Below are positions 24,465 through 31,735 of a stretch of 64,000 bases of DNA, one piece after another (position 1 is the stretch's first letter; each line of letters begins with the position of its first letter). Location: the NCBI RefSeq assembly GCF_002931075.1, contig NZ_PSTQ01000008.1, positions 118,265-182,264 on the forward strand, given 5' to 3'. The translations under genes were made by a program, and so were the position numbers. The notes beneath the pieces are model-generated. The model had not been told where the DNA came from. It saw only the letters and a program-made list of their open reading frames with translations, and ran no database searches. This DNA comes from Pseudoclavibacter sp. AY1F1 (GTDB lineage Bacteria; Actinomycetota; Actinomycetes; Actinomycetales; Microbacteriaceae).

Positions 24465-25634
24465 TCACCAGTACCGCTTCCAGTTCGGGAGGGAAACCCG
24501 GGTCAGAGCCTCGAGGAAGTAGTAGTCGCCCCAGAGGGTCCCCTCGTCGACGCCGACGAGCTTCGGCAGGTCGTAGACGCCGTGCAGCAGCAGCGCGTCG
24601 GATGCATCCGCCGGCCGCGGGGTGGCCTCGGCGATGAGCGCATCGATCTGCGCGTGCGCCGCCTCCAATGCGCGGGCCGAGCGCTCCGGGTCCGGCTCGA
24701 CGGCAGCAAGCTCGAGGAAGCCGCACGCCGCGATCGCGGCAGCCGAGCTGTCGCGGGGCGCATCGCTGCCCTCGCTGTAGACGAGGTCCCAGTACGGGAT
24801 GCCGTCGCTCGGCAGGTGCGCGAGGTAGTAGTCGGCGCAGCGCCAGGCCGCCTCGAGCTGCCTCGCGTCTCCGACCGCTTGCGAGTTCAGTGCGAAGCCG
24901 TAGATGCCCCACGCCTCGCCGCGCGCCCAGCAGGACTCGTCGAACGCGCCCTGCTCGGTGCCGCCGCGCAGGGGCTCACCCGTCTCCGCATCCCAGTAGA
25001 AGGTGTGGAAGGTGGAGTCGTCTGCGCGGAAGATCTGCGTGCGCAGCTGCTCCGTGTGGCGGCGGACCGCATCCGCATATCTGGGATCTCCCGTCTGCTC
25101 GCCGACCCAGGTGAGCAGCGGCATGTTCATGAGGCTGTCGATAATGGCGCGGCCTCGCTGCGCGGGGTCGCTGAGGTCACCCCAGGCCTGCAGGATGCCG
25201 GCGGGCTCGAGGAAGCGCGTCATGAGGCGCTCACCCGCCTTGATGCCTGCCGCGCGCCAACGCTCGTCGCCGGTCTTCTTCCACGCCGTGACAACCGAAA
25301 GCGAGTACAGGAAGCCGAGGTCGTGCGTCTCGAGGTCCTCATCGCCGTAGAGGCGCCGTTCGAAGTCGGCGGCGTGCGCGAGCGCGGCCTCATGGAACGC
25401 CGGGTCGCCCGTGACGTCACCGGCAAGCCACATCATGCCCGGCCAGAAGCTGGTGGTCCAACCGCGGTTGGCGCCTTCCGCGAAGGTCTCGGTTGCGGGA
25501 CGGAGCAAGTACCTGCCGTCGCTGGTCGTGTCGTCCGGGTAGGCGGCGCCGAACGCTTCGATGTTGCGTCGAACGGTGTCGGTGGCCGCTGCCAGCGCGT
25601 TCTCCACGGTCGTGGATGCGGGCGCGAAAGTCAT
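24465..25634 (-). CDS. GH88 unsaturated glucuronyl hydrolase
   Basis: A 389-residue (alpha/alpha)6-barrel protein without signal peptide, so cytoplasmic. Two Asp that are catalytic in this family are recognisable: D105 in THDLGFLYSLS and D166 in IIDSLMNMPLL. Other motifs are GWTTSFWPGMMWLAG, CWARGEAWGIYGFAL and DSSAAAIAACGFLEL. The enzyme hydrates the 4,5 double bond of the unsaturated uronate made by a lyase, releasing DKI (5-keto-4-deoxyuronate), the KduI substrate. ATG 25634 follows GAAGGAACACC; the longer frame upstream is a shadow. It fits directly with the heparinase-like lyase at 31736 and KduI/KduD in the second arm. Confidence 0.92.
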   Translation of the reverse strand: MTFAPASTTVENALAAATDTVRRNIEAFGAAYPDDTTSDGRYLLRPATETFAEGANRGWTTSFWPGMMWLAGDVTGDPAFHEAALAHAADFERRLYGDEDLETHDLGFLYSLSVVTAWKKTGDERWRAAGIKAGERLMTRFLEPAGILQAWGDLSDPAQRGRAIIDSLMNMPLLTWVGEQTGDPRYADAVRRHTEQLRTQIFRADDSTFHTFYWDAETGEPLRGGTEQGAFDESCWARGEAWGIYGFALNSQAVGDARQLEAAWRCADYYLAHLPSDGIPYWDLVYSEGSDAPRDSSAAAIAACGFLELAAVEPDPERSARALEAAHAQIDALIAEATPRPADASDALLLHGVYDLPKLVGVDEGTLWGDYYFLEALTRVSLPNWKRYW

Positions 25635-25666
25635 AGGTGTTCCTTCGTGAGAGTTCGGGAGGTCAG

Positions 25667-26329
25667 TCAGGCCGCGACGCGCGCGGGTGCCCGCTGCAGG
25701 GTGTAGCGTCCGCCAGCCCAGACGACGTAAAGGCAGGCGGCGGTGGTGAGGCCGATGGCGATGGCCGGGGCCGCCGTGAGCACCGCTGCCTGGACGGCGA
25801 CGATCGCGAACGACGCGAAGGTCATCGGCCAGCGGCGCACGGAGAGGACGAGGGAGGCGCGCACCAGCACGAGCAGACGCGTGTCCTCGACCTGCGTGAT
25901 CGCAACGAGGGTCACCGCTGCGGTCGCGAGCGTCAGGATGGCGACGACAACCAGCAATGGCACAAGAAGGACGCCGATGCCCGTCGGGACGAGCACAAAC
26001 ACATCCACAAGCGCGACCGTGACAACCGCCGAGGTGACAGCCGAGATGACGAGCGCACGCTTCCACGTGCGACGCACGCCACGGATGAAGGAGCGGATCA
26101 CGTCGGTGTCGCCCTCAGCGTGCGCGCGGAACGTCGCGAACGACGCTGCGATGCCCGGGCCAGTGAGCGCTGCGCTCGCGGCCAGCAACGGCCACGACAG
26201 CGACGGGTCGGTCGTCACGAGCAAGATGAGGAACGGCAGGCTCATGACCGCGAGCATCGCGTTGACTGCGAGCGCCAGGTAGGCGACGTTGAACGCCGTC
26301 GAGTAGACGGTGTGCGAGACGCGCTTCAC
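25667..26329 (-). CDS. DUF624 (YesL-like) membrane protein
   Basis: 220 residues with about five to six transmembrane helices (FNVAYLALAVNAMLAVMSLPFL, WPLLAASAALTGPGIAASFAT, ALVISAVTSAVVTVALVDVFVL, LTAAPAIAIGLTTAACLYVVW) and a conserved cytoplasmic loop (TDVIRSFIRGVRRTWKRAL). DUF624 proteins such as YesL are found beside MsmEFG-type importers in rhamnogalacturonan and other glycan loci; their function is unknown. GTG 26329 is 2 bases after the permease stop. Confidence 0.82.
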   Translation of the reverse strand: MKRVSHTVYSTAFNVAYLALAVNAMLAVMSLPFLILLVTTDPSLSWPLLAASAALTGPGIAASFATFRAHAEGDTDVIRSFIRGVRRTWKRALVISAVTSAVVTVALVDVFVLVPTGIGVLLVPLLVVVAILTLATAAVTLVAITQVEDTRLLVLVRASLVLSVRRWPMTFASFAIVAVQAAVLTAAPAIAIGLTTAACLYVVWAGGRYTLQRAPARVAA

Positions 26330-26331
26330 GA

Positions 26332-27249
26332 TCAGCCCTTCAGCCCACTGGTCGCGACGCCCTCGACGAAGTACCGCTGGCCGAGGAGGAAGACGATGGC
26401 GATGGGCACAACCGAGATGGTGAGGCCCGCGAAGAGCACGCCGTAGTCGACGTCGTAGAGGCTCGACACGAAGTTCTTCAGACCGAGCTGCATGGTCCAG
26501 AGGCTCGGGTCGCGCAGGTAGATGAGCGGCCCGAGGTAGTCGTTCCACGTGTTCACGAACGTGAGCAGCGAGAGGCTCGCGATGGCCGGGATCGACAGCG
26601 GCAGCATGATGCGGCGCCAGATGCCGTACTCGCTGAGCCCGTCGAGTCGGGCGGCCTCGGAGAGCTCCATGGGGATGGACTCGTAGAACTGCTTCATGAG
26701 GAAGACGCCGAAGGCTCCGAAGGCCTGCAGCAGGATGATCGCCCACAGGGTGTTCGAGAGGTTCGCATTCGACAGCATGATGAACTGCGGGATCATGTAC
26801 GACTGCCACGGCACGGCGATCGTTCCGACGTAGAGCAGGAACAGGGCGTCACGGCCAGGGAACTTCACTCGCGAGAAGCCGTAGGCGGCGAAGGAGCCGG
26901 TGAGCACCTGCAGCGCCGTCACCGTGACCGACAGGAACAGCGTGTTGCCGATCCAGGTCATGATGTCCGACTTGGTCCAGATGTCCACGTAGTTCTGCCA
27001 GACGAACACCTCCGGCACCCATCTGACCGGCACCGAGAAGACCGCGTTGGCGTCCTTCAGTGAGCTCATGATCATCCAGAAGAACGGTGTGAGCATTGCC
27101 GCCGCGGCGACGATGAGTGCGATGTAGAGGAGCGCCTTGGCGAGACGCGTCTTCTTCTTCTTGCCAGCAGCGGCGGGGTGCGCTGGCGGGTCGACGAGGA
27201 GGCGACGTGCTTCGTCCTGCGGGACGACAACTGCCATGGTCTGGGACAT
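26332..27249 (-). CDS. Sugar ABC importer permease (MsmG / CUT1 type)
   Basis: A 305-residue protein with six transmembrane helices and a Lys-rich head (GKKKKTRLAKALLYIA). The EAA loop is at ELSEAARLDGLSEYGIWRRI and the usual FVEGVATSGLKG ending is present. It pairs with the 27249-28196 permease. ATG 27249 follows AAGGACAAC and shares a base with the upstream stop. No ATPase gene is in this operon, so a shared MsmK/MsiK-type ATPase elsewhere is expected. Confidence 0.92.
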   Translation of the reverse strand: MSQTMAVVVPQDEARRLLVDPPAHPAAAGKKKKTRLAKALLYIALIVAAAAMLTPFFWMIMSSLKDANAVFSVPVRWVPEVFVWQNYVDIWTKSDIMTWIGNTLFLSVTVTALQVLTGSFAAYGFSRVKFPGRDALFLLYVGTIAVPWQSYMIPQFIMLSNANLSNTLWAIILLQAFGAFGVFLMKQFYESIPMELSEAARLDGLSEYGIWRRIMLPLSIPAIASLSLLTFVNTWNDYLGPLIYLRDPSLWTMQLGLKNFVSSLYDVDYGVLFAGLTISVVPIAIVFLLGQRYFVEGVATSGLKG

Positions 27250-28196
27250 CAGTTGTCCTTCCGCTTGTTCCAGAGGAACTGGATGATCGTGACGACGATG
27301 CAGAGGAAGAAGAGCACGACGGAGGCCGCTGACGCGTATCCGAACTCGTTCTCCTCGAAGCCCTTGCGGTAGATGAACTGTGAGATGACGGTCGTCGACT
27401 GCCCCGGCCCGCCTTCGGTGAGCACGAGGATGAGGTCGAAGATCTTGAAGGAGTTGATCGTCAGCATGACCGTGACGAAGAACATGGTCGGGCGCAGGCA
27501 CGGCAGCGTGACGTTCCAGAAGCGCTGCCAGGCGTTGGCGCCGTCGACGCGGGCGGCCTCGTGCAGCTCGGGCGGCACCGTCTGGAGCGCCGCGAGGAAG
27601 AGCACCATGTAGTAGCCCATGTCGCGCCACGTGCTGATGATGACGACGGCGGGCATCGCCCACTCCGTCGAGGTGAGCCAGCCGGGCGGGTTGTCGATGC
27701 CGATGAGGCGCAGGCCCTCGTTGATGGGGCCGAAGTCCGGGCTGAAGAGCAGGTTCCAGACGAGCGCGATCGCGACGATCGACGTGATGTAGGGGAAGAA
27801 CGCGGCGGTGCGGAAGAACGCGACACCGCGGAGCTTGTTGTTGAGCAGCAGCGCGAGGCTCAGCGAGACGACGATGGTGAGCGGGATGTGCAGCACCGAG
27901 TAGTAGATGGTGTTGCCAAACGCGACCTGGAAGCTGCCGTCGCTGAAGAGGCGCGTGAAGTTGTCGAAGCCGATGAACGTGGACGTGCCGAAGATGTTCC
28001 AGTTCGTGAGAGACATGTAGAACATCACGATGACGGGCACGAGCGTCAGCGTGGCGAAGCCGATGAAGTTCGGCAGGATGAAGCTCCACCCGACGAGGGT
28101 GGTCTTGCGTCGCAGGCGGCTGCGCTGCCTGCGCGCCTCCGGCGTCAGCTCCGGTGGCGCTGCCGACGGCGGCGTCGGTTCCGTGGTGGTGGTCAT
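27249..28196 (-). CDS. Sugar ABC importer permease (MsmF / CUT1 type)
   Basis: 315 residues with six transmembrane helices. Motifs are WSFILPNFIGFATLTLVPVI near the start and the EAA loop ELHEAARVDGANAWQRFWNV near 218-237. The ending QFIYRKGFEENEFGYASAAS is typical of the MalF/UgpA-like subunit of CUT1 importers. Adjacent GH88 and DUF2264 enzymes suggest it imports uronate-containing oligosaccharides. Confidence 0.92.
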   Translation of the reverse strand: MTTTTEPTPPSAAPPELTPEARRQRSRLRRKTTLVGWSFILPNFIGFATLTLVPVIVMFYMSLTNWNIFGTSTFIGFDNFTRLFSDGSFQVAFGNTIYYSVLHIPLTIVVSLSLALLLNNKLRGVAFFRTAAFFPYITSIVAIALVWNLLFSPDFGPINEGLRLIGIDNPPGWLTSTEWAMPAVVIISTWRDMGYYMVLFLAALQTVPPELHEAARVDGANAWQRFWNVTLPCLRPTMFFVTVMLTINSFKIFDLILVLTEGGPGQSTTVISQFIYRKGFEENEFGYASAASVVLFFLCIVVTIIQFLWNKRKDN

Positions 28197-28259
28197 GATT
28201 CTCCTGGAGAGAGGGTGCCGGTCGGCCGGTGAGAGAGCACCAGCCGACCAGCGAAGGGG

Positions 28260-29552
28260 TTAGTCGAGGCCGACCTCGTTGGCCACGCGGCCCTCGGCTT
28301 CAGTGATGGAGTCCTTGACCGACTTGGAGCCGGAGAGGATCGAGGAGTGCATGTCGTTCAGGATGTTCTGCACGGCAGCGGTCTTCGAGTTGGTTGGGCT
28401 CTCAGGCAGCGTCTCGTGGGTCTGCACCGCGAAGGCGGAGAGCTCGTCCTGCGGGGCGCCCTCGACGCCGAAGTACGCCTCGACGACCGGGTCGCTCAGG
28501 AGCGCCGGCGTGATGCCGATGCCGGCGAGCTTCGTGGCTGCCTCTTCGCTTGCTGCGTAGGCGAGGAAGTCCTTGGCGGCCTGCGTCTTGCCCTCGTCGA
28601 TGTTGGCGTTGATGCCGAAGCCGGCCGGGTCGCCGAAGGTGACGGGGGTGTTGTCCATGCCCGTGGTGGATGCATCCATCTGCGGCACGGGTGCGATGCC
28701 CCACTCGAAGTCGTCAGCCTCGCCGGAAGCCTGCTGCGAGATGAGCGTGGCAACGAACCACGATCCCATGGGGATCATCGCGGCCTTCTGCTTGCCGAAC
28801 TCGCCCTGGTAGGTGAGCTTGTTGGCGGTGACCGTGTTGAAGGAAGCCTGCGCGCCGTCGTCCTGCAGCTTGAGGGAGTTGTCGTAGTACTTCTCGAAGT
28901 AGTCGTACTCGCCGCCGAAGATGTCGCCGTCAGCCTGCGCGTTGGCGAAGCCCTGCACGGTCGACTGCCAGCTGTGCTGGTGAGCCCCCTTGGCGGTCGA
29001 GCCTGCACCGGCGAGGCCAGTGGTCAGGAGGTCCGCGTTCTGCACGTAGTCATCCCAAGTCCAGCTGCCGTCCGGGTAGGCGACGCCTGCCTGGTCGAAG
29101 AGCGCCTTGTTGTAGTAGAGCACCCACGAGTCCTGGCGGTACGGGGTAGCCCAGGTCGTGCCGTCGATGTTGTACGACTCTGCGCCGCTGATGCCCTCTG
29201 GCAGTTCGACGTCGGAGACGTCGAGCAGCTGTCCGCCCTCCTGGAAGGTCGTGACGAACTTGATCTCCTTCTGCGTGATGATGTCCGGGCCGGAACCCGC
29301 GGCCAGGTCGGCGGTGAGGAGCGTGTTGTACTCGGCCGGGTCGTAGTCGACGACCTCGACGGTCACGTCCGGGTACTTCTCCGTGAAGCCGTCCGCGAGC
29401 AGCTGGAATTCGGGGGTGGATGCGACGCTCCAGCCCGACACCGACAGCGTGATGGGTCCGTCTGGGTCGACGCTCCCGCCACCGCTGCATCCGGTGAGGG
29501 CCAGTGCGGCGGCGGCGAGGCCCGCAGTGGCGATCATGGTGCGCTTCTTCAT
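28260..29552 (-). CDS. Sugar ABC importer substrate-binding lipoprotein (MsmE / CUT1 type)
   Basis: 430 residues. Lipobox LTGCSGGG is near residue 22, followed by the type I extracellular-binding fold: FQLLADGFTEKYPDVTVEVV, ITQKEIKFVTTFQEGGQLLD, WATPYRQDSWVLYYNKALFD, FGKQKAAMIPMGSWFVATLI. MKKRTMIATAG at 29552 is preferred over the frame start at 29573 because AAAGGAG lies 8 bases upstream. It delivers oligosaccharide to the two permeases. Confidence 0.92.
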   Translation of the reverse strand: MKKRTMIATAGLAAAALALTGCSGGGSVDPDGPITLSVSGWSVASTPEFQLLADGFTEKYPDVTVEVVDYDPAEYNTLLTADLAAGSGPDIITQKEIKFVTTFQEGGQLLDVSDVELPEGISGAESYNIDGTTWATPYRQDSWVLYYNKALFDQAGVAYPDGSWTWDDYVQNADLLTTGLAGAGSTAKGAHQHSWQSTVQGFANAQADGDIFGGEYDYFEKYYDNSLKLQDDGAQASFNTVTANKLTYQGEFGKQKAAMIPMGSWFVATLISQQASGEADDFEWGIAPVPQMDASTTGMDNTPVTFGDPAGFGINANIDEGKTQAAKDFLAYAASEEAATKLAGIGITPALLSDPVVEAYFGVEGAPQDELSAFAVQTHETLPESPTNSKTAAVQNILNDMHSSILSGSKSVKDSITEAEGRVANEVGLD

Positions 29553-29615
29553 GGTGCTGCTCCTTTGCTGCAATGAACGAGATCCGCTTCGGATCCCTGA
29601 AAACCGACGCCCGGG

Positions 29616-31544
29616 CTACGAGAGGCGGTAGTTGGTGAGGTCGACGGTGCTGCGTGCCCCGTCTGACCAGGTGATGGCGGCGAGCTCGTCCGTGAACTCG
29701 ACGCCGGTGGTGATGCTCGGGGTGTGGTCTGCGCCCGCGAGGGTGAGGTGCGCGGCGGCCCAGGTGCCGACCTCGACAGGAGCGTCGAGCACGGGCACTG
29801 CGGTGGATGCGCCCAGCGGGCTCGCGTCCGTTCGCGTCACGGTGCGTGCCGTTGTGCCGACCGTCAGGCCTCGGAGTGCGCTCGTGATCTGCGCATCCTG
29901 CCGGCTCGTGACGGGCCAGCCACCCCAGCGGAGCATCCAGTCGCTCTTGTCGACGCCTTCCGCGAGGTCGGTGACTCGGGCGAGGCGCACCTCTTCGGGG
30001 CCGCGAACAGCCGAGACGACCGTGAGGCGGGCGACGACCGTCGCCTCACCGTCGAGACCCGAACCGTGGCGCTGCTGCGTCGCGTTGGGGACAAGCGTGT
30101 GGGCGAGCCAGGTGGATGCGGCCACGCCGGCGTCGCCGTCGGTGGTCGTTGCGAGGAGGTCCATGGCGGCGCGATGGGTGGCGGTCCCGGTTCCGTCAAT
30201 GAGGGCGACCGACTGCTCGAGCGGTTCGTGCCAGGCGGCGTCGTCGAGCAGCGGGCTTGTCGCGCTCGAATAAGCGATGCGGGCGTAGAGGGGCGAGTCG
30301 CCGACAAGCGTGTACGGCTTCGCGTGGTCCGTGCCGTGATTGGCGATGCGCACGATGCCGTCGTTCTTCGTGCCCGTGACCACCCAACCGGGGGCCGCGA
30401 TCGTGCGCACGAAGTCGCCCTGCTCGACGGGAAGCGGCTCGGCCTCAGCGGCCCAGACGGGGTGGTCTGCGGGAAGCAGGATGCCAAGCAGCCCCTTCGA
30501 CGCCCAATACGGGGAGGCTGGTCCCGAGTAGGCCTGCGCGAGCTGGCGCCACTCGTCGAGCCAACCCATCGTGAGGAGGCCCCGCTCGTCCGGCACGCCT
30601 CGTTCTGCGAAGTGCGAGACGACCTTCTCAGCCGCGTGGCGGAGGGCGCCGAGCGAGACCGAGGGCACCTCCGCGAGCGCGCCGACCCAGAAGGGGGCGG
30701 CTGCCGCGAAGCGGTAGATGAGGCTGCGGCCCTGCAGAAGCGGCGAGCCGTCGCCGCCGATGAGGTGCACGGCATCCTGCAGGAAGCGGTCGAGGGCCGC
30801 GACGTCGCCGGGGAGGCGGTCACCAGCGAGCTCGGCTGCACCGCGCATCCGCGACCACAGAACTGGGTAGATGTGCAGCGCCCAGCCGACATAGTGGTCG
30901 TAGGAGCGCTCGTCCCCGTCGGAGAGCCAGCCGTCGGCGCGCACAAACGAGTCGTGCAGCGCGAGGTCGGCGGTGACATCCTCAGGCGACCAGGGGCCGC
31001 CGACGGAGCGAAGGAAGGTCTGCACGACAAGCCGGAACCAGAGCCAGTTCGTCCGCGGGTAGGTGTCGTCGCCGACAGCCGGGGCGAAGTAGTCGATGAC
31101 GCGCTGCTGCGTGAGCTCGTCGAGCGCATCCCAGATCCAGGGGCGGGTGAGGTCGAGGATGAGGGCAAGCGACGCCGCCTCGACCTTCGCCTGCGGGTGT
31201 TCCTCGAGACGCACCCAGCGGTCGGCCGCATCCGGGTCGACGCCCGTGCGGATTCCCTGGGAGAAGAAGGAGATGAGCTCGTCGACCCCCTGGCCGCGCT
31301 CCCCCGCGATGCGGAAGCCGGCGAGGAGGAAGGTGCGGGCGAAGCCCTCCAGACCGTCGATGTCGTGGCCGTAGCCACCCTCGGCGCCGGGAGGCGTGAT
31401 GCGGCCGTTTCCGGGCGATGCCCAGGCCATTGCCCCGGTGAGGAGGCGGTCGGCGTAGCTCGTCCAGTCGTCGCGGGTCCATGCTCGCTGCGACGCTGAC
31501 TGCGCCGCAGTGGCGGGCGCTTCGGGCGTGAGTGCAGGGGACAC
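29616..31544 (-). CDS. DUF2264 protein, putative glycoside hydrolase (GH154-like)
   Basis: 642 residues, cytoplasmic. The N-terminal 380 residues match DUF2264: GNGRITPPGAEGGYGHDIDG, FARTFLLAGFRIAGE, TNWLWFRLVVQTFLRSVGGP, SYDHYVGWALHIYPVLWSRM, WVGALAEVPSVSLGALRHA, SGPASPYWASKGLLGILLP. They predict an (alpha/alpha)-barrel like that of uronyl hydrolases. A C-terminal beta domain of about 250 residues follows. I recall that DUF2264 proteins were linked to GH154 beta-glucuronidase activity; that is memory, not seen here. GTG 31544 has AAAGGAG five bases upstream. It is the first gene of the minus arm, divergent from the heparinase-like gene. Confidence 0.82.
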   Translation of the reverse strand: MSPALTPEAPATAAQSASQRAWTRDDWTSYADRLLTGAMAWASPGNGRITPPGAEGGYGHDIDGLEGFARTFLLAGFRIAGERGQGVDELISFFSQGIRTGVDPDAADRWVRLEEHPQAKVEAASLALILDLTRPWIWDALDELTQQRVIDYFAPAVGDDTYPRTNWLWFRLVVQTFLRSVGGPWSPEDVTADLALHDSFVRADGWLSDGDERSYDHYVGWALHIYPVLWSRMRGAAELAGDRLPGDVAALDRFLQDAVHLIGGDGSPLLQGRSLIYRFAAAAPFWVGALAEVPSVSLGALRHAAEKVVSHFAERGVPDERGLLTMGWLDEWRQLAQAYSGPASPYWASKGLLGILLPADHPVWAAEAEPLPVEQGDFVRTIAAPGWVVTGTKNDGIVRIANHGTDHAKPYTLVGDSPLYARIAYSSATSPLLDDAAWHEPLEQSVALIDGTGTATHRAAMDLLATTTDGDAGVAASTWLAHTLVPNATQQRHGSGLDGEATVVARLTVVSAVRGPEEVRLARVTDLAEGVDKSDWMLRWGGWPVTSRQDAQITSALRGLTVGTTARTVTRTDASPLGASTAVPVLDAPVEVGTWAAAHLTLAGADHTPSITTGVEFTDELAAITWSDGARSTVDLTNYRLS

Positions 31545-31600
31545 GGATTCTCCTTTGAATTGCCGTCCGAGAAAGCTTGGAGCGTCGCCTCGGGGTGGTG

Positions 31601-31673
31601 ACGATCGAAAGCGTAGCAATCAATCTCGATCACAACAATGCGGTTATGATCGTGCATGATCGTTTACGATCGA
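31601..31673. promoter_or_regulatory. Helically phased direct repeats, putative operator of the DeoR/LacI-hybrid regulator
   Basis: ATGATCGT at 31646-31653, ATGATCGT at 31656-31663 and ACGATCGA at 31666-31673 repeat every 10 bases, so they face the same side of the helix. A fourth copy, ACGATCGA, is at 31601-31608. DeoR-type regulators typically bind direct repeats with a period near one turn. The site lies between the divergent DUF2264 and heparinase-like genes and can control both. Confidence 0.65.
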
Positions 31674-31735
31674 TTCGTGTGGCACCGCCATCACCGCAGC
31701 AACAGCGAGCACCACCCCCGAGAAGTAGGTCGACG

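Noticed and set aside
24165..25706. 513-codon plus-strand frame opposite the FAH and GH88 genes
   Set aside because: It spans two recognised genes on the other strand and has shadow-type composition.
29724..31499. 591-codon plus-strand frame opposite the DUF2264 gene
   Set aside because: Antisense shadow; the minus strand has DUF2264 motifs and a strong ribosome binding site.
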